The notes: a model not told the origin generated them from the letters alone. DNA of 26,655 bases from Ktedonobacter sp. 13_1_20CM_4_53_11 (GCA_001919995.1 MNIY01000130.1:1-26655), one strand, 5' to 3'. Counted from the stretch's first letter, positions 1 to 8,531 are shown. Numbers and translations: made by a program.

Positions 1-614
1 AAGGTGCCAGGTTCTTCAAAAAGGTGTGATGCTCCAGGAATGATCTCGAGCTGCTTTTCGCAACGCAGCAACGAGAACGCCCGACGGTTCAATTCAATGA
101 CCTGCGTATCTTTTGAGCCAACGAGCAAGAGTGTAGGGGCCTGAACAGCAGGAAGGTATGAACTGGCAAGATCAGGCCGACCACCGCGTGAAACCACTGC
201 ACCAACGGCCACAGGGCGCTCGGCAGCAGCAACCAGAGCGGCTGCCGCGCCCGTGCTCGCGCCGAAGTACCCGATGCTGAGATTGGCCGTAGTTGGGTTG
301 GCAGTGAGCCAGTCCGTAGCACCAACAACACGCCGACTGAGTAGATCAATATCAAAGCGGAAGCGACCGGTATAGCGATCCTGCTCTTCTTCTTGCATGG
401 TGAGCAAGTCGATGAGCAGAGTCGCAAAGCCAGTTTCGTGCAATACCTGGGCAACAAATTGATTGCGAGGACTGTGACGACTGCTTCCGCTGCCATGTGC
501 AAACAGCACCACGCCGCGAGGATTCTCCGGTAGACTCAAATTGCCTTCAAGCGTGATATTGTTTTCGACCGGTATTTGATATGTTGCCTGGTTCCATCCT
601 GGTGTTCTATCCAT
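1..614 (-). CDS. Alpha/beta hydrolase (dienelactone-hydrolase-like), 3' end cut by window edge
   Basis: Reading the minus strand from the ATG at 614 gives 204 uninterrupted residues running off the left edge. The fold signature is clear: an oxyanion-type segment FAHGSGSSRHSPRN near residues 38-51, a nucleophile elbow GASTG with Ser120, an acid in GSKD (Asp169) and a late histidine in GASHLFEE (His197). The whole catalytic triad is therefore present and only a short C-terminus is missing. The family are small cytosolic hydrolases; the substrate cannot be told. A GGAG lies about five bases before the ATG and a stronger AAGGAGG lies too far upstream (about 22 bases), so the start is the only in-frame ATG rather than one proved by its ribosome binding site. 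Family confident, substrate unknown. Confidence 0.85.
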   Translation of the reverse strand, partial: MDRTPGWNQATYQIPVENNITLEGNLSLPENPRGVVLFAHGSGSSRHSPRNQFVAQVLHETGFATLLIDLLTMQEEEQDRYTGRFRFDIDLLSRRVVGATDWLTANPTTANLSIGYFGASTGAAAALVAAAERPVAVGAVVSRGGRPDLASSYLPAVQAPTLLLVGSKDTQVIELNRRAFSLLRCEKQLEIIPGASHLFEEPGT

Positions 615-810
615 ACATGCTCCGGTGAGGGCACCCCCTCCTTTGCAGATATTATGACCAGCTTAACTTCTCCTACCTTGTACAAGTTACGCTTGTATTC
701 TAGCGCAGAGTTTCAATGCAACTGTAAATGTGATAATGCGGTAGTTCTGGCGCAACAACAATCCGGCACCTACTAGTGGATTATTTATGAATCTGCATCA
801 AGATGTATGG

Positions 811-840
811 CTTCCATTCTGCTCACGTTTGCAATGGAAG
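811..840 (-). terminator. Weak hairpin downstream of the 4-TM protein gene
   Basis: CTTCCATT and AATGGAAG form a perfect 8-bp stem with a 14-nt loop, about 50 bases past the stop of the gene at 888-1289. No T-run follows on the minus strand, so termination is only a guess. Nothing else is recognisable between 615 and 887. Confidence 0.25.
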
Positions 841-887
841 AATCAGCTGGGCGTAGTTTTTCTCTTTCACATCAACAGGCTACCGCG

Positions 888-1289
888 CTATGGCTTCTTC
901 CGCCCCCGGCTGCCCAAGACGCCACCTAGCCAGCCAGCTGCAAGATTCAGGTCAAAGGTCAATAGTGCCATCAGAAGAGGACTCCCAAAGCCTACGCTTA
1001 TGATGAGGAGGATGAGAGCAACGACCAGGCCTACGAGGAAGCCATGCAGAGGAGCCTCTCTTTCTACCTTGCGTGCAACCCATGCAGCACCACCAACTGT
1101 CAACAGTATGACCAGGATGTAGCTGCTCCAAGAAGAGACCTGAATGGCAATTTGAGCTTGATCCCGTTGACTCCATATATGGGTGGCGAGCAAAAGCAAA
1201 ACCGTATTGAGGATGACGTCCAGGATGACGAGCAGAACGCCAGTCAGCAAGACTCGACCCCAATGTACATCCGAGAATAGGGCTTTCAT
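888..1289 (-). CDS. Small four-TM membrane protein, unknown function
   Basis: 133 residues. Four hydrophobic segments are visible, roughly residues 11-33, 46-66, 78-100 and 103-122, with a basic C-terminus (SRGRKKP). A GTG lies two codons upstream, but AGGAGG sits 7 bases before the ATG at 1289 and only 1 base before the GTG, which decides the start. It resembles the small DUF3792/TIGR04086-like membrane proteins in length and layout, but no diagnostic motif was recognised, so no function is assigned. It appears monocistronic, with its own promoter just upstream. Confidence 0.7.
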   Translation of the reverse strand: MKALFSDVHWGRVLLTGVLLVILDVILNTVLLLLATHIWSQRDQAQIAIQVSSWSSYILVILLTVGGAAWVARKVEREAPLHGFLVGLVVALILLIISVGFGSPLLMALLTFDLNLAAGWLGGVLGSRGRKKP

Positions 1290-1347
1290 TCTCACACCTC
1301 CTGTTTGATCGAGCTGGGATGCCTTGCAATTCTTTATCCATAGTGTG

Positions 1348-1356
1348 ATTATAGCA
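1348..1356 (-). promoter_or_regulatory. Extended -10 promoter for the 4-TM protein gene
   Basis: On the minus strand TGCTATAAT gives a consensus TATAAT at 1353-1348 with an upstream TG, an extended -10. No good -35 lies 17 bases further up. It sits about 60 bases ahead of the start at 1289. Apart from this and the terminator at 1530-1557, the 335-base gap 1290-1624 holds nothing recognisable. Confidence 0.5.
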
Positions 1357-1529
1357 CTGCTTGACTGAAATGGTGGGCTAACAGGATATTGTCGTCATAG
1401 ACGCGACTGGCCAACAGTGCAGTTGGAAGAGCCTTCCCAAGTTTATTATGAAATACATGCACTTACTATCTATTTTCGAGATTGGTGCTTACAGCATATC
1501 TGGTTAAGGTCAGGGGATGTTTGTGAACG

Positions 1530-1557
1530 AAAAAAGGGCAACTGTGATAGTTGCCCT
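1530..1557 (-). terminator. Rho-independent terminator of the GlsB-like gene
   Basis: AGGGCAACT and AGTTGCCCT form a perfect 9-bp stem around a 5-nt loop. Read on the minus strand it is followed by six T residues (1535-1530). It lies about 67 bases after the stop codon of the minus-strand gene at 1625-1921. This is one of the two textbook terminators in the window. Confidence 0.85.
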
Positions 1558-1624
1558 GACGTGATGTACTCGCAAAAGAACAGAAGGCGTTTTCTTTACC
1601 AGTTCTCCACGATGCTTTTCATCG

Positions 1625-1921
1625 TCACCTGCGATATGAGCTCCGCCCAATGGCACGTAGGAGGGCAATTAGTATACACGCGCCTATAAAGGCTACGATG
1701 ATACTCCCCAACAGTCCACCTCCTATATGTATGCCAAGCACGCCAAACAGCCAGCCACCGATGAAGGCTCCAATAATTCCAGCGATGATATCCCCAACGA
1801 TGCCATAGCCTCCGCCACGCATCACCACGCTAGCGAGGAAGCCAGCTATCAAGCCAACGATAATCCACCAGATCAGACCTTCAAGAGTAAGATCTGCTAA
1901 TACCATAGTTGCTAATGTCAT
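1625..1921 (-). CDS. GlsB/YeaQ/YmgE family stress-response membrane protein
   Basis: 98 residues, the usual 80-100 for PF04226. Three hydrophobic glycine-rich segments carry the family pattern: a first helix with GLIAGFLAS, a loop with MRGGGYGIVGDIIAGIIGAFIGGWL, and a third helix with GGLLGSIIVAFIGACILI followed by a basic tail. These are small inner-membrane proteins often induced by stress; their molecular role is unsettled. GGAG lies 8 bases before the ATG at 1921; a GTG three codons upstream overlaps the same GGAG and is therefore unlikely. A terminator follows at 1530-1557, so this is a single-gene unit. Confidence 0.85.
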   Translation of the reverse strand: MTLATMVLADLTLEGLIWWIIVGLIAGFLASVVMRGGGYGIVGDIIAGIIGAFIGGWLFGVLGIHIGGGLLGSIIVAFIGACILIALLRAIGRSSYRR

Positions 1922-2138
1922 GGGAAACACTCCTTTTTTTATTGTCTATGTTCGTTATGCCCGCGAAGATTGATGTTCACTCTGTGATTAGCGCTCTTCG
2001 TAAACATCCTTCTCGACAGTTTCACTACGATAGTTCACTCTTCATAACATAAACCACATGATAACTGAGAAAGCCTTTGTTCTCTCACGCCTGTCTTCTG
2101 TTTAGAGACACGTAAAGCAGAAGTAAAAGGTTCCATAT
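1922..2138. other. Intergenic stretch, no gene seen
   Basis: Together with the hairpin at 2139-2185 this fills the 300 bases between two minus-strand genes. No convincing coding frame or RNA gene is visible. It should contain the promoter for the GlsB-like gene, but no clear -35/-10 pair was found. CGAAGA near 1963 and TCTTCG near 1995 could pair in the leader of that gene, which is weak evidence for structure. Confidence 0.4.
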
Positions 2139-2185
2139 TATGGATGCTGGTTTTGCTGTTTACGGCAGCAAAACCAGCATCCATA
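2139..2185. repeat. Perfect 20-bp inverted repeat, 7-nt loop
   Basis: The left arm at 2139-2158 (TATGGATGCTGGTTTTGCTG) is matched exactly by its reverse complement at 2166-2185, with a loop TTTACGG. It begins 37 bases past the stop of the DUF2079 gene on the minus strand and could end that transcript, but no clean T-run follows on either strand. Its length and perfection also suit a palindromic repeat element of the REP/MITE-like kind. No second copy was seen in this window. Confidence 0.7.
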
Positions 2186-2221
2186 TGAGCATAAGCACAT
2201 CTCAACAGTGAAACGGCACGT

Positions 2222-4429
2222 CTAGATGGTAATCGCCTCTACCTGGACCGCATTTGTCCCCAGAGTAGCGGCAACATTCACTGGTGCTCTTACAATATGT
2301 AACGGAACACGATGTGTAAGAGTCTCCTTTGTCCCGAAGGGAACGTTATAGGGCAAAAGGGCAAGGGTGACCCGGGCGATGCCATGGGGAACATTGCCAA
2401 CGTACACTGCACTGCCCACTGTGCGCACAATCGTTCCGGGTTTCCAAGAACTGACCGGACACCAGGAAAGCGCAGGAAAATCGATACTCGAAAATTCCTC
2501 TTTTCCATGCTTATCCAGCAACGCTGTCAAGACTCTCAACGGGGGCATATTCGCCGTATTGACTCTCCAATAGGCAGTGACCTGCATCAGAGGCGTTATA
2601 ACTTGAAAGGACTGAGGCGGAGCTACGCTGTATCCAACCAGGCTGATACTGCTGCCCGGGCTATCCTCCGGGGTAAAATCAACATCGAGCGCATGGTGCA
2701 CCTCCTGCGGCGCTACGCGTGTGAACGAACAAAACGCAGCGGAGAGTTCCGGCACAGCGTCAGGGCCGGATTGTACTGGGGAATAGGTTGAAATTCCAGG
2801 AGGTGGAAGACCACGTTTAAGCAAGAGAAGGCCATCCTCTGCTGCTTCCACACCATATCGACCCCCTTGCAATACCTTCTTCACCTCGTTTGTATACGCG
2901 GACGCTGCGAACGGGTAGGTAAAGCTAGTGATATCCAGGAAGATATCATCAGCCGTGTCATCGGCATAGGGAAACAAATATACATGACTACGTTCGCTTA
3001 CGTGCGGCACCAGGCTCGATTGCGCAGAGACAGAGGCCGAAGGAGGGATCATTGCCACAAATTGTTGCGCGATCCGATCATGCTGAGTCACTTGCGGCCA
3101 GGCGAATGCTCTTGAAAATGGAAGCGCGCCATATGTGAAGTCATCACGCACAGCTGTGAACAGCGTAAAGCCTACAAGTACAAGCAATACCGCGGGTTGT
3201 AGCCAGCGAAGACCAGGACGAACAAACACGGCAGGTTTCATTTGCTCTGCCGGAGGTGCTTCCTGGTCCCGAGTTTGTTGTTCCTGTGGTGCGCGCAATT
3301 GCTTTACTAACCACTGTACAACCCAGGTAATCAACACAATGGCCTCAATCGTGGCAAAGATCAGCACCGGCACAATCTCAGCGCTGTACTGGAACACACC
3401 GAGGTACTGATTGCGGAATGAACTCAACAGATTTAAGGCGATTGAAGGAAACGCCATAACAAGTATCCAGGGAGCCAACACAGGTAGATATCCTGCCGGA
3501 GCCAGCAGTATGCGAAGGTACTGGCGGTGTGTCGGCTCTAATAGATGCTGGTCGATCACTGCTCGTGGATGTTGCAGGAAGTAAAAGAGAATCTGTGATG
3601 GACTGTTGCCGAGGTAGCTATAACGCGAAGCCAGCAATGGATGCCCGGTAGGGCTGGCAAAGTGATAGACCAGCAGCGTCATGCTCACCCAGGCCATACT
3701 CAGCGCTACTAACCCCAGGCCGGTGCGCCAGCGCTGCTGAAAAACGATTGACCAGAGGCCAAACATAGCAATGACGGCCGGCATCTCTTCCTTACAGGCC
3801 ATCGAGAGAATAGCAAAAACGAAGAGCCACACAGTGCGGCGCGTATACATAAAATACAGGGTAAAGAGCAGCAGGGCACAGGTCAACGTAACAGCGTGAA
3901 AATCGAAGATTTCCGCTTGCTGCAACGCGGGATAGAGCAAATACAAGACGGCGATCCCTACGGCCGCGAGTTCGTTACGCAGTCGCAGACGTGCCAGCCA
4001 GAAGGCGGGAAATGCGCCGGCCGCTACAACCAGGGTTTGCAAGACAAGCAATGTTTTAGGGCTGGAAACGATCAGATAAAACAGCGAAACCAGGAAAAGA
4101 ACCGGTTCAAAATGGATGGCAAAGCGCGAAACACCATTCACACTCGTACAGTTGGTATCGCTGACGATATTGCATACCGTCTGATGAAAGAGTTGCCCGT
4201 GTGTCAGACTCCAGACGGCCTGGTCCATCGTGCCCAGGTCTTCAGCGGGCGTGAGATAGGCATCCTGTCGCCCAAGATGCAGAAGAATAAAATATACGGA
4301 AAAGGTGACTGCGACCAGCGCGACCAGACTGGTCGCCACCCAGAAGAAGCGAGTGCGAGGCAGGGGTTCGGGTACGGGATAGAGATATAAACGATTACGC
4401 AATACAACTAAACGTTTTCGCCACGTCAT
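2222..4429 (-). CDS. DUF2079 family polytopic membrane protein (GT-C-like)
   Basis: 735 residues. The N-terminal ~380 residues hold about ten hydrophobic helices and the DUF2079 pattern: EDLGTMDQAVWSLTHGQ near residue 63, a HFEPVLFLVSLFYL block near 107, LVLQTLVVAAGAFPAFWLARL near 130, and a KEEMPAVIAMFGLW block near 213. A hydrophilic loop (about 385-400, QEQQTRDQEAPPAEQ) precedes one more TM helix near 410-428. After it comes a long, probably extracytoplasmic region of about 300 residues that looks beta-rich. DUF2079 proteins resemble GT-C glycosyltransferases in layout; their substrate is unknown. A GTAGG lies about 9 bases before the ATG at 4429. It stands alone, with no polysaccharide genes adjacent. 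Confidence 0.85.
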   Translation of the reverse strand: MTWRKRLVVLRNRLYLYPVPEPLPRTRFFWVATSLVALVAVTFSVYFILLHLGRQDAYLTPAEDLGTMDQAVWSLTHGQLFHQTVCNIVSDTNCTSVNGVSRFAIHFEPVLFLVSLFYLIVSSPKTLLVLQTLVVAAGAFPAFWLARLRLRNELAAVGIAVLYLLYPALQQAEIFDFHAVTLTCALLLFTLYFMYTRRTVWLFVFAILSMACKEEMPAVIAMFGLWSIVFQQRWRTGLGLVALSMAWVSMTLLVYHFASPTGHPLLASRYSYLGNSPSQILFYFLQHPRAVIDQHLLEPTHRQYLRILLAPAGYLPVLAPWILVMAFPSIALNLLSSFRNQYLGVFQYSAEIVPVLIFATIEAIVLITWVVQWLVKQLRAPQEQQTRDQEAPPAEQMKPAVFVRPGLRWLQPAVLLVLVGFTLFTAVRDDFTYGALPFSRAFAWPQVTQHDRIAQQFVAMIPPSASVSAQSSLVPHVSERSHVYLFPYADDTADDIFLDITSFTYPFAASAYTNEVKKVLQGGRYGVEAAEDGLLLLKRGLPPPGISTYSPVQSGPDAVPELSAAFCSFTRVAPQEVHHALDVDFTPEDSPGSSISLVGYSVAPPQSFQVITPLMQVTAYWRVNTANMPPLRVLTALLDKHGKEEFSSIDFPALSWCPVSSWKPGTIVRTVGSAVYVGNVPHGIARVTLALLPYNVPFGTKETLTHRVPLHIVRAPVNVAATLGTNAVQVEAITI

Positions 4430-4491
4430 ATGATTTACCTACTGTTCAGTTTCCTTCTTATATTGCTCCACTACCTAGAGCACCGAGATTG

Positions 4492-4520
4492 ATCTTCTCT
4501 TTGTCAGGCACAAAGAAGAT
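4492..4520 (-). terminator. Possible hairpin terminator below the AI-2E/DedA genes
   Basis: ATCTTC/GAAGAT and TTTGT/ACAAA stack into one stem with a 2-nt bulge and a 5-nt loop. It lies about 180 bases after the stop of the gene at 4701-5864. There is no T-run on the minus strand, so assignment is tentative. Nothing else stands out in 4430-4700. Confidence 0.3.
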
Positions 4521-4700
4521 TTCATTCCGGCCCATTGTCATGCTTCTCGACGTTGTTGTCAACCGTAAAAGTACTTAGCCCAGGGCTGTTGAGCAAACTC
4601 TTTGATTAGCTCATCCCTAATCTTGCTGATTTTACAGTGATATTATGAAGCAAGGAAGTTATCTTTATGCTAGAGGAATGGTCTGCTATGCATACCAAAT

Positions 4701-5864
4701 CTACGTCTTTGCCGTGGAATGCCCGGGAACTTTGGCGGGAGTCGGATCCTTTTCTTCCGGGGGAAACTCTTCGGGATGTCTCGCCTTCCATTCCTTCCAG
4801 AAGGCGACGATGTAGATTTGCACGCAAGCCGCCAGCGGGACAGCCAACAGGGCGCCGAAGAGACCGAAGAGTTGCGCCATTGCGATCAAGGCAAAAATGG
4901 AGATGATAGGATGTATGCCGACGGAACGACCAAGGATACGCGGAGCCAATATCTGGCCATCCAGCACTCCCTGCATAATGGTAACGAAAATCGCGTAAAT
5001 GAGTGCCACCTGCCACCCCTGAGTAAGCGCAAAGAGAATGCCAATTGCCCCCGAAATATAGGCGCCGACGACTGGAACGAATTCTAAGATAAAAACGATC
5101 ACGGCAATGAGCACGGCAAAGGGAATGCCAATGAAATATGCGCCAACACCGATAAGGAAACTCATCAGCGCGGACAGCAGCAGTTGACCCCGAACGAAAC
5201 CGCCTACCGTTTGTTCCAGGGTAGATAACACAAAGTCAATACGCTCGTGTTGCTTGAGGGGCGTTTTATGTTTGAGCCAGTATATCACGCGCGGGCCATC
5301 AGCTAAAAGATAAATACTAAACGAGGCAACGATAATTATATTGATGAACACAGCGAAAATGCTGCTTACGAATGGAATAACGCCAGAGAGGACATTTCCC
5401 ACCTGGCCCAACAATTGTTGCGCTGATGACTTTAGGAATGTATCCGTAATACCTATGCTATTCATAAACTTAATGAGGTCTGGATAACGTCCAGCCTGTA
5501 TCGCTACAACGAACTTATCTATGGTCACAACGAGTTGAGATAACTGTGTGATAGCGGTAAACATCACATAAAATATGATGAAGGCCAACGAAACGAGTAA
5601 AAGGAGGAGAACGACGAGGATCGCTAGTGGCCGCGGCATGAAACGTTGAAATATTTTTACGAGGGGATAGAGGATATAGGCAATCAGCAAAGAGATGATA
5701 AGTAAAATAATTGAGTCAATGATACGTCCAAGGATATAGAGGATGACTCCTCCGATGGCTATCCAGGCGAGGATCGTCAAGGCAAACAGGAAGCGCCTCA
5801 GCCACCGGGCATAAAAAGGTGTGTTGAGAGGTGAGGCATTGGAAAGATCAGGGGGTGAAGACAT
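4701..5864 (-). CDS. AI-2E family transporter / PerM-like permease
   Basis: 387 residues, close to the family's usual 340-390. The layout is typical of PF01594: paired N-terminal helices (about 20-75), a helix near 85-110, a longer amphipathic central region, then five or so C-terminal helices. The signature near the end is readable, with DGQILAPRILGRSVGIHP followed by a hydrophobic helix and a FGLFGALLAVPLAACVQI block. Members export or pass small molecules or ions; the AI-2 label comes from E. coli TqsA and is not evidence for AI-2 transport here. AAGGAGG lies 8 bases before the ATG at 5864, which rules out the longer frame upstream. It starts 64 bases after the DedA gene, very likely in the same transcript. 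The C-terminus is charged and cytosolic. Confidence 0.88.
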   Translation of the reverse strand: MSSPPDLSNASPLNTPFYARWLRRFLFALTILAWIAIGGVILYILGRIIDSIILLIISLLIAYILYPLVKIFQRFMPRPLAILVVLLLLLVSLAFIIFYVMFTAITQLSQLVVTIDKFVVAIQAGRYPDLIKFMNSIGITDTFLKSSAQQLLGQVGNVLSGVIPFVSSIFAVFINIIIVASFSIYLLADGPRVIYWLKHKTPLKQHERIDFVLSTLEQTVGGFVRGQLLLSALMSFLIGVGAYFIGIPFAVLIAVIVFILEFVPVVGAYISGAIGILFALTQGWQVALIYAIFVTIMQGVLDGQILAPRILGRSVGIHPIISIFALIAMAQLFGLFGALLAVPLAACVQIYIVAFWKEWKARHPEEFPPEEKDPTPAKVPGHSTAKT

Positions 5865-5928
5865 GGAAATAACCTCCTTTGCGATGGTTCTCAGGGGCTG
5901 CATGTCCAGCCCCCAGGAACCCGGGCTC

Positions 5929-6849
5929 TCAGTCACGGCGAATAGTACGGTCATTATCACCCGTGGAAGACGGCCATGATTGCTGTGATTGAGGCTGTCG
6001 AGGCTGAAACTGTTGTTGCTGAGATTGTGCCTGTTGGGTCCATCCCTGCTGTGGAGGATATGGCTGTTGTTGGGGCTGCTGATTCAAGGGTTGTTGAAGA
6101 TCCTGCTGAATCAAACCCTGCCGCGGTGGTTGAGGCGCTGATTGCATGGAAGCAGATAGCTTTGATGCAAGGGCGGCGCGTGCAATACGGTCATTGCGAA
6201 TATGTCTCCAGATATAGAGGCCGACGAGAAGGGCCAGAACAAGGAGTATGACAATTTCGAAGTTGCGGAAGTAGGGAGTGAGTTTCTCAAGATTGGCTCC
6301 CAGGATGGTACCTAGATAGGCCAAGAGGAGACACCAGGGAAACGAGCCAAGGAAGGTGTAGACGCAAAATTTTGCAAAGGGCATTTCTGCTATACCAGCT
6401 GGAAGTGAGATATACGTGCGTACTACAGGCAACAGGCGTGAGAAGAAGACAGTAGGGCTCCCCCAGCGTTGGAAGAAGCGGTCTGCTTTATCGGCATCGT
6501 GTTGGGAGATGAGCACATAGCGTCCGTATTTGAGCAATAGCGGCCGTCCACCTTTGTACCCGATGTAGTAGGCAGCGATTGAGCCAATGAGACACCCGAG
6601 GGCTCCAGCCAGGGCTACGAGCACCAAATTGAGCCAGAGCGGAAACGTTGGGCTTGTACCAGGCAGATGCAAGGGGTGCGATGTATAGTAACTGCCGACG
6701 ATGATGCCAGCTACTGGCATTACTATTTCACTCGGCAGCGGGATACAACAACTTTCGAGGGCCATAGCAAACACGATGCCAGCCAGACCGGTATATCCAT
6801 AGAGACTGTAAATCCATACTGTTATGGCGTTTGTTAGATTAGTTAACAA
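5929..6849 (-). CDS. DedA family (SNARE-associated) membrane protein with Gln/Pro-rich tail
   Basis: 306 residues. The first ~225 form a standard DedA domain: an ALESCCIPLPSEIVMP re-entrant segment near 31-46, a GxLIGSIAAYYIGYKGGRP block near 86-104, and the core SRLLPVVRTYISLPAG near 138-153, which keeps the arginines and glycines conserved in the family. DedA proteins are linked to lipid carrier flipping and membrane homeostasis. The last ~75 residues are almost only Q, P, S and W (for example QQPLNQQPQQQP), a disordered cytosolic extension unusual for the family. The start is TTG at 6849: AAGGAGG lies 8 bases before it. It leads a two-gene unit with the AI-2E-type permease. Confidence 0.88.
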   Translation of the reverse strand: MLTNLTNAITVWIYSLYGYTGLAGIVFAMALESCCIPLPSEIVMPVAGIIVGSYYTSHPLHLPGTSPTFPLWLNLVLVALAGALGCLIGSIAAYYIGYKGGRPLLLKYGRYVLISQHDADKADRFFQRWGSPTVFFSRLLPVVRTYISLPAGIAEMPFAKFCVYTFLGSFPWCLLLAYLGTILGANLEKLTPYFRNFEIVILLVLALLVGLYIWRHIRNDRIARAALASKLSASMQSAPQPPRQGLIQQDLQQPLNQQPQQQPYPPQQGWTQQAQSQQQQFQPRQPQSQQSWPSSTGDNDRTIRRD

Positions 6850-6993
6850 TGATATAGCCTCCTTGAGTATAGAGCAGACATTTGTGTCCCATACTAGCAC
6901 ATTTCTCTCTGCGCGGCTAGGCTCTAGTACAAATTCACAGAGCCCCTGTAAGGTGGTTGTAGTGGGGAGGCTGCGTTAAGCAAAGAGGATTTC

Positions 6994-7027
6994 AGTAGGG
7001 CTCGATATATATATGTCGAGCCCCACT
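6994..7027 (-). terminator. Stem-loop after the two-TM disordered-tail gene
   Basis: GGGCTCGA (6998-7005) pairs with TCGAGCCC (7016-7023), and AGT/ACT extend the stem across one mismatch, giving 11 pairs around an AT-only loop. It starts 7 bases past the stop at 7034 on the minus strand. No T-run follows, so it may end transcription inefficiently or just protect the 3' end. The gap to the DedA start is 184 bases. Confidence 0.5.
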
Positions 7028-7033
7028 ACTTAG

Positions 7034-8212
7034 TTAAAAATCTTGATCATCTTCTTCGTAGAGTGATGCACGACGCTGTATGAATGGGACATCTATCTGC
7101 TGCGCTAATTCCTGGCGCAGGGGATCATCTTCATACATATACGGTGCGCGCCGTACCAAGGGATTCTTGAGGCTACCTGTTATGACTTCAGGATTACGAA
7201 GCTGAGCTTCAACACGGGGATTACGGGTCATCGTTTCGTTTGATCGCCGAAATTGATCGGTCTGCGGACCACGCCCAACTGGACCTGTTGACTCCCGCAA
7301 TTGGTCGGTTTGCTGCTCGCGAGATCGATAATAGATTCTCTGAGAGGTTTCGTTGGCGAGGCTCTCACTAGCTTCAGGCAATGCATGCCTATAGCCGGGT
7401 GGAATTGGAGAACCATCGACGGTTCGCTTTGAACGATAGTGATCTGGTCCCTGTGGATGGGGTTTTTGAGCTGGCCGATTGACTCTGGGCCGATACTGCT
7501 CTGGTACCAGGTTTTGTTCCTGACGAACAGTGGGAATCTTTCTGGATGTACTGGTTGGGTACACTTCAAGGTCATCGTCATTATATTGTTGGGCAGCTTC
7601 CTGCCGTGCGGCACGAAAAGCGGCGGTCCGATGTGATCCACGAGGGAGAGTTGGTTGATAACCAGGAAATCCTGGATAGCGCCCCTGTCGTGCAGCATTG
7701 GGATTACGCGACGGAAGCGCGTTACCATTGCCTCGTCCAGAAGGAGCTAAAGAGGCCGATCTTGGTGGCCGAGCCGGACGAAGGGGATATTCTGTTGTAC
7801 GTTGACGATATGCTTGACCCTCTGATGCCGCAAGCTGATTTTGCCTTGTTGGAGACGGAAGAGGGTAAGACTGGACGAGATTTCGTCCTGTCGTTACTCT
7901 ATAATCGCTCCGTTCGTACTCTGCGGGAGGAAGCATTTGAACTTCGGCATCATAAATGTCCTCTGGAGCCTCAGGGTATCCATATTCATGGATTTGAGCC
8001 AGGGACATTTCTTCTTGAACTTCTGCCCTAAGTTGATCTTCATGACGGCGAGAAAAGTAGGAAAATAAAACCAGGGAAATCGGGATGCTTAGTAGCAAAG
8101 CCGCCAATCCACCTATCAGCCCACCAAGAATCAATGAATTCAATGTGTTACCATACCAGAGGACTACTGCAGCTCCAACAATCAACACCAAGGCCACAGC
8201 GGCAGTTCTCAT
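7034..8212 (-). CDS. Two-TM protein with long disordered cytosolic tail, unknown
   Basis: 392 residues; not recognised. Residues 3-22 and about 28-53 are hydrophobic (the first with LVLIVGAAVVLWYG, the second with a glycine-rich GGLIGGLAALLLSIP), forming a hairpin anchor. The remaining ~335 residues are hydrophilic and low in hydrophobics, rich in R, P, Q, Y, E and S, with no predictable domain. Near residues 300-325 the short unit TDQLRES/TDQFRRS appears twice. The extreme C-terminus is acidic (YEEDDQDF). GGAG lies 7 bases before the ATG at 8212; a TTG one codon earlier is less likely. A good promoter is 135 bases upstream. It could be a scaffold or cell-envelope protein, but that is a guess. 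An overlapping plus-strand frame (7546-8031) looks like a shadow. Confidence 0.75.
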   Translation of the reverse strand: MRTAAVALVLIVGAAVVLWYGNTLNSLILGGLIGGLAALLLSIPISLVLFSYFSRRHEDQLRAEVQEEMSLAQIHEYGYPEAPEDIYDAEVQMLPPAEYERSDYRVTTGRNLVQSYPLPSPTRQNQLAASEGQAYRQRTTEYPLRPARPPRSASLAPSGRGNGNALPSRNPNAARQGRYPGFPGYQPTLPRGSHRTAAFRAARQEAAQQYNDDDLEVYPTSTSRKIPTVRQEQNLVPEQYRPRVNRPAQKPHPQGPDHYRSKRTVDGSPIPPGYRHALPEASESLANETSQRIYYRSREQQTDQLRESTGPVGRGPQTDQFRRSNETMTRNPRVEAQLRNPEVITGSLKNPLVRRAPYMYEDDPLRQELAQQIDVPFIQRRASLYEEDDQDF

Positions 8213-8346
8213 CAACTATCTCCATTCTGGGAACCGCTAGCGAAGCAAAACCAGGAGGTACCTAAATACGAGCGCTTTACCATCCTGTGTTATCGCAGGT
8301 GAAATAAGGGTTTTTCAAATATCCTTCACTGCTGTCTCGTGCTATG

Positions 8347-8375
8347 AATATACCATAATTGAGTAAAGAGTACAA
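8347..8375 (-). promoter_or_regulatory. Sigma-70-like promoter for the two-TM protein gene
   Basis: On the minus strand TTGTAC (8375-8370) and TATATT (8352-8347) are separated by exactly 17 bases. This would give a leader of about 130 bases before the ATG at 8212. It sits in the 431-base gap 8213-8643, whose remaining content is the two palindromic structures at 8483-8531 and 8559-8607. Confidence 0.65.
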
Positions 8376-8482
8376 GTGAACCAATAGGGTAATTCAGTAC
8401 TCACGACAGAATTGCGTCTACAAAACAAGTAAAAAGATACAATAAAGATAATAAGGAGGATTTTTATTAGTACTTTTGGTTA

Positions 8483-8531
8483 ATTCACCCCATGGCTAAA
8501 GCCGGGCATCCTGGCGCGGAACTCGGTGAAT
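8483..8531. other. Possible relic of an IS200/IS605-type transposon end
   Basis: ATTCACC (8483-8489) and GGTGAAT (8525-8531) are inverted repeats enclosing CCCATGGCTAAAGCC, whose core GGC-TAAA-GCC (8494-8503) is a small hairpin. Hairpins built on GGCTAAAGCC occur at ends of IS200/IS605-IS1341 elements. No transposase or second end is present. A plus-strand AAGGAGG at 8453-8459 nearby has no start codon at a proper distance. Confidence 0.25.

Noticed and set aside
89..502. 137-codon minus-strand open frame in the hydrolase region
   Set aside because: It overlaps the true hydrolase frame, which has a complete catalytic triad; this one shows no family pattern.
3896..4390. 164-codon plus-strand open frame
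   Set aside because: Antisense to the DUF2079 membrane helices; composition is that of a reverse-complemented hydrophobic gene.
7546..8031. 161-codon plus-strand open frame
   Set aside because: It lies antisense inside the two-TM protein gene, has no ribosome binding site and no recognisable motif.
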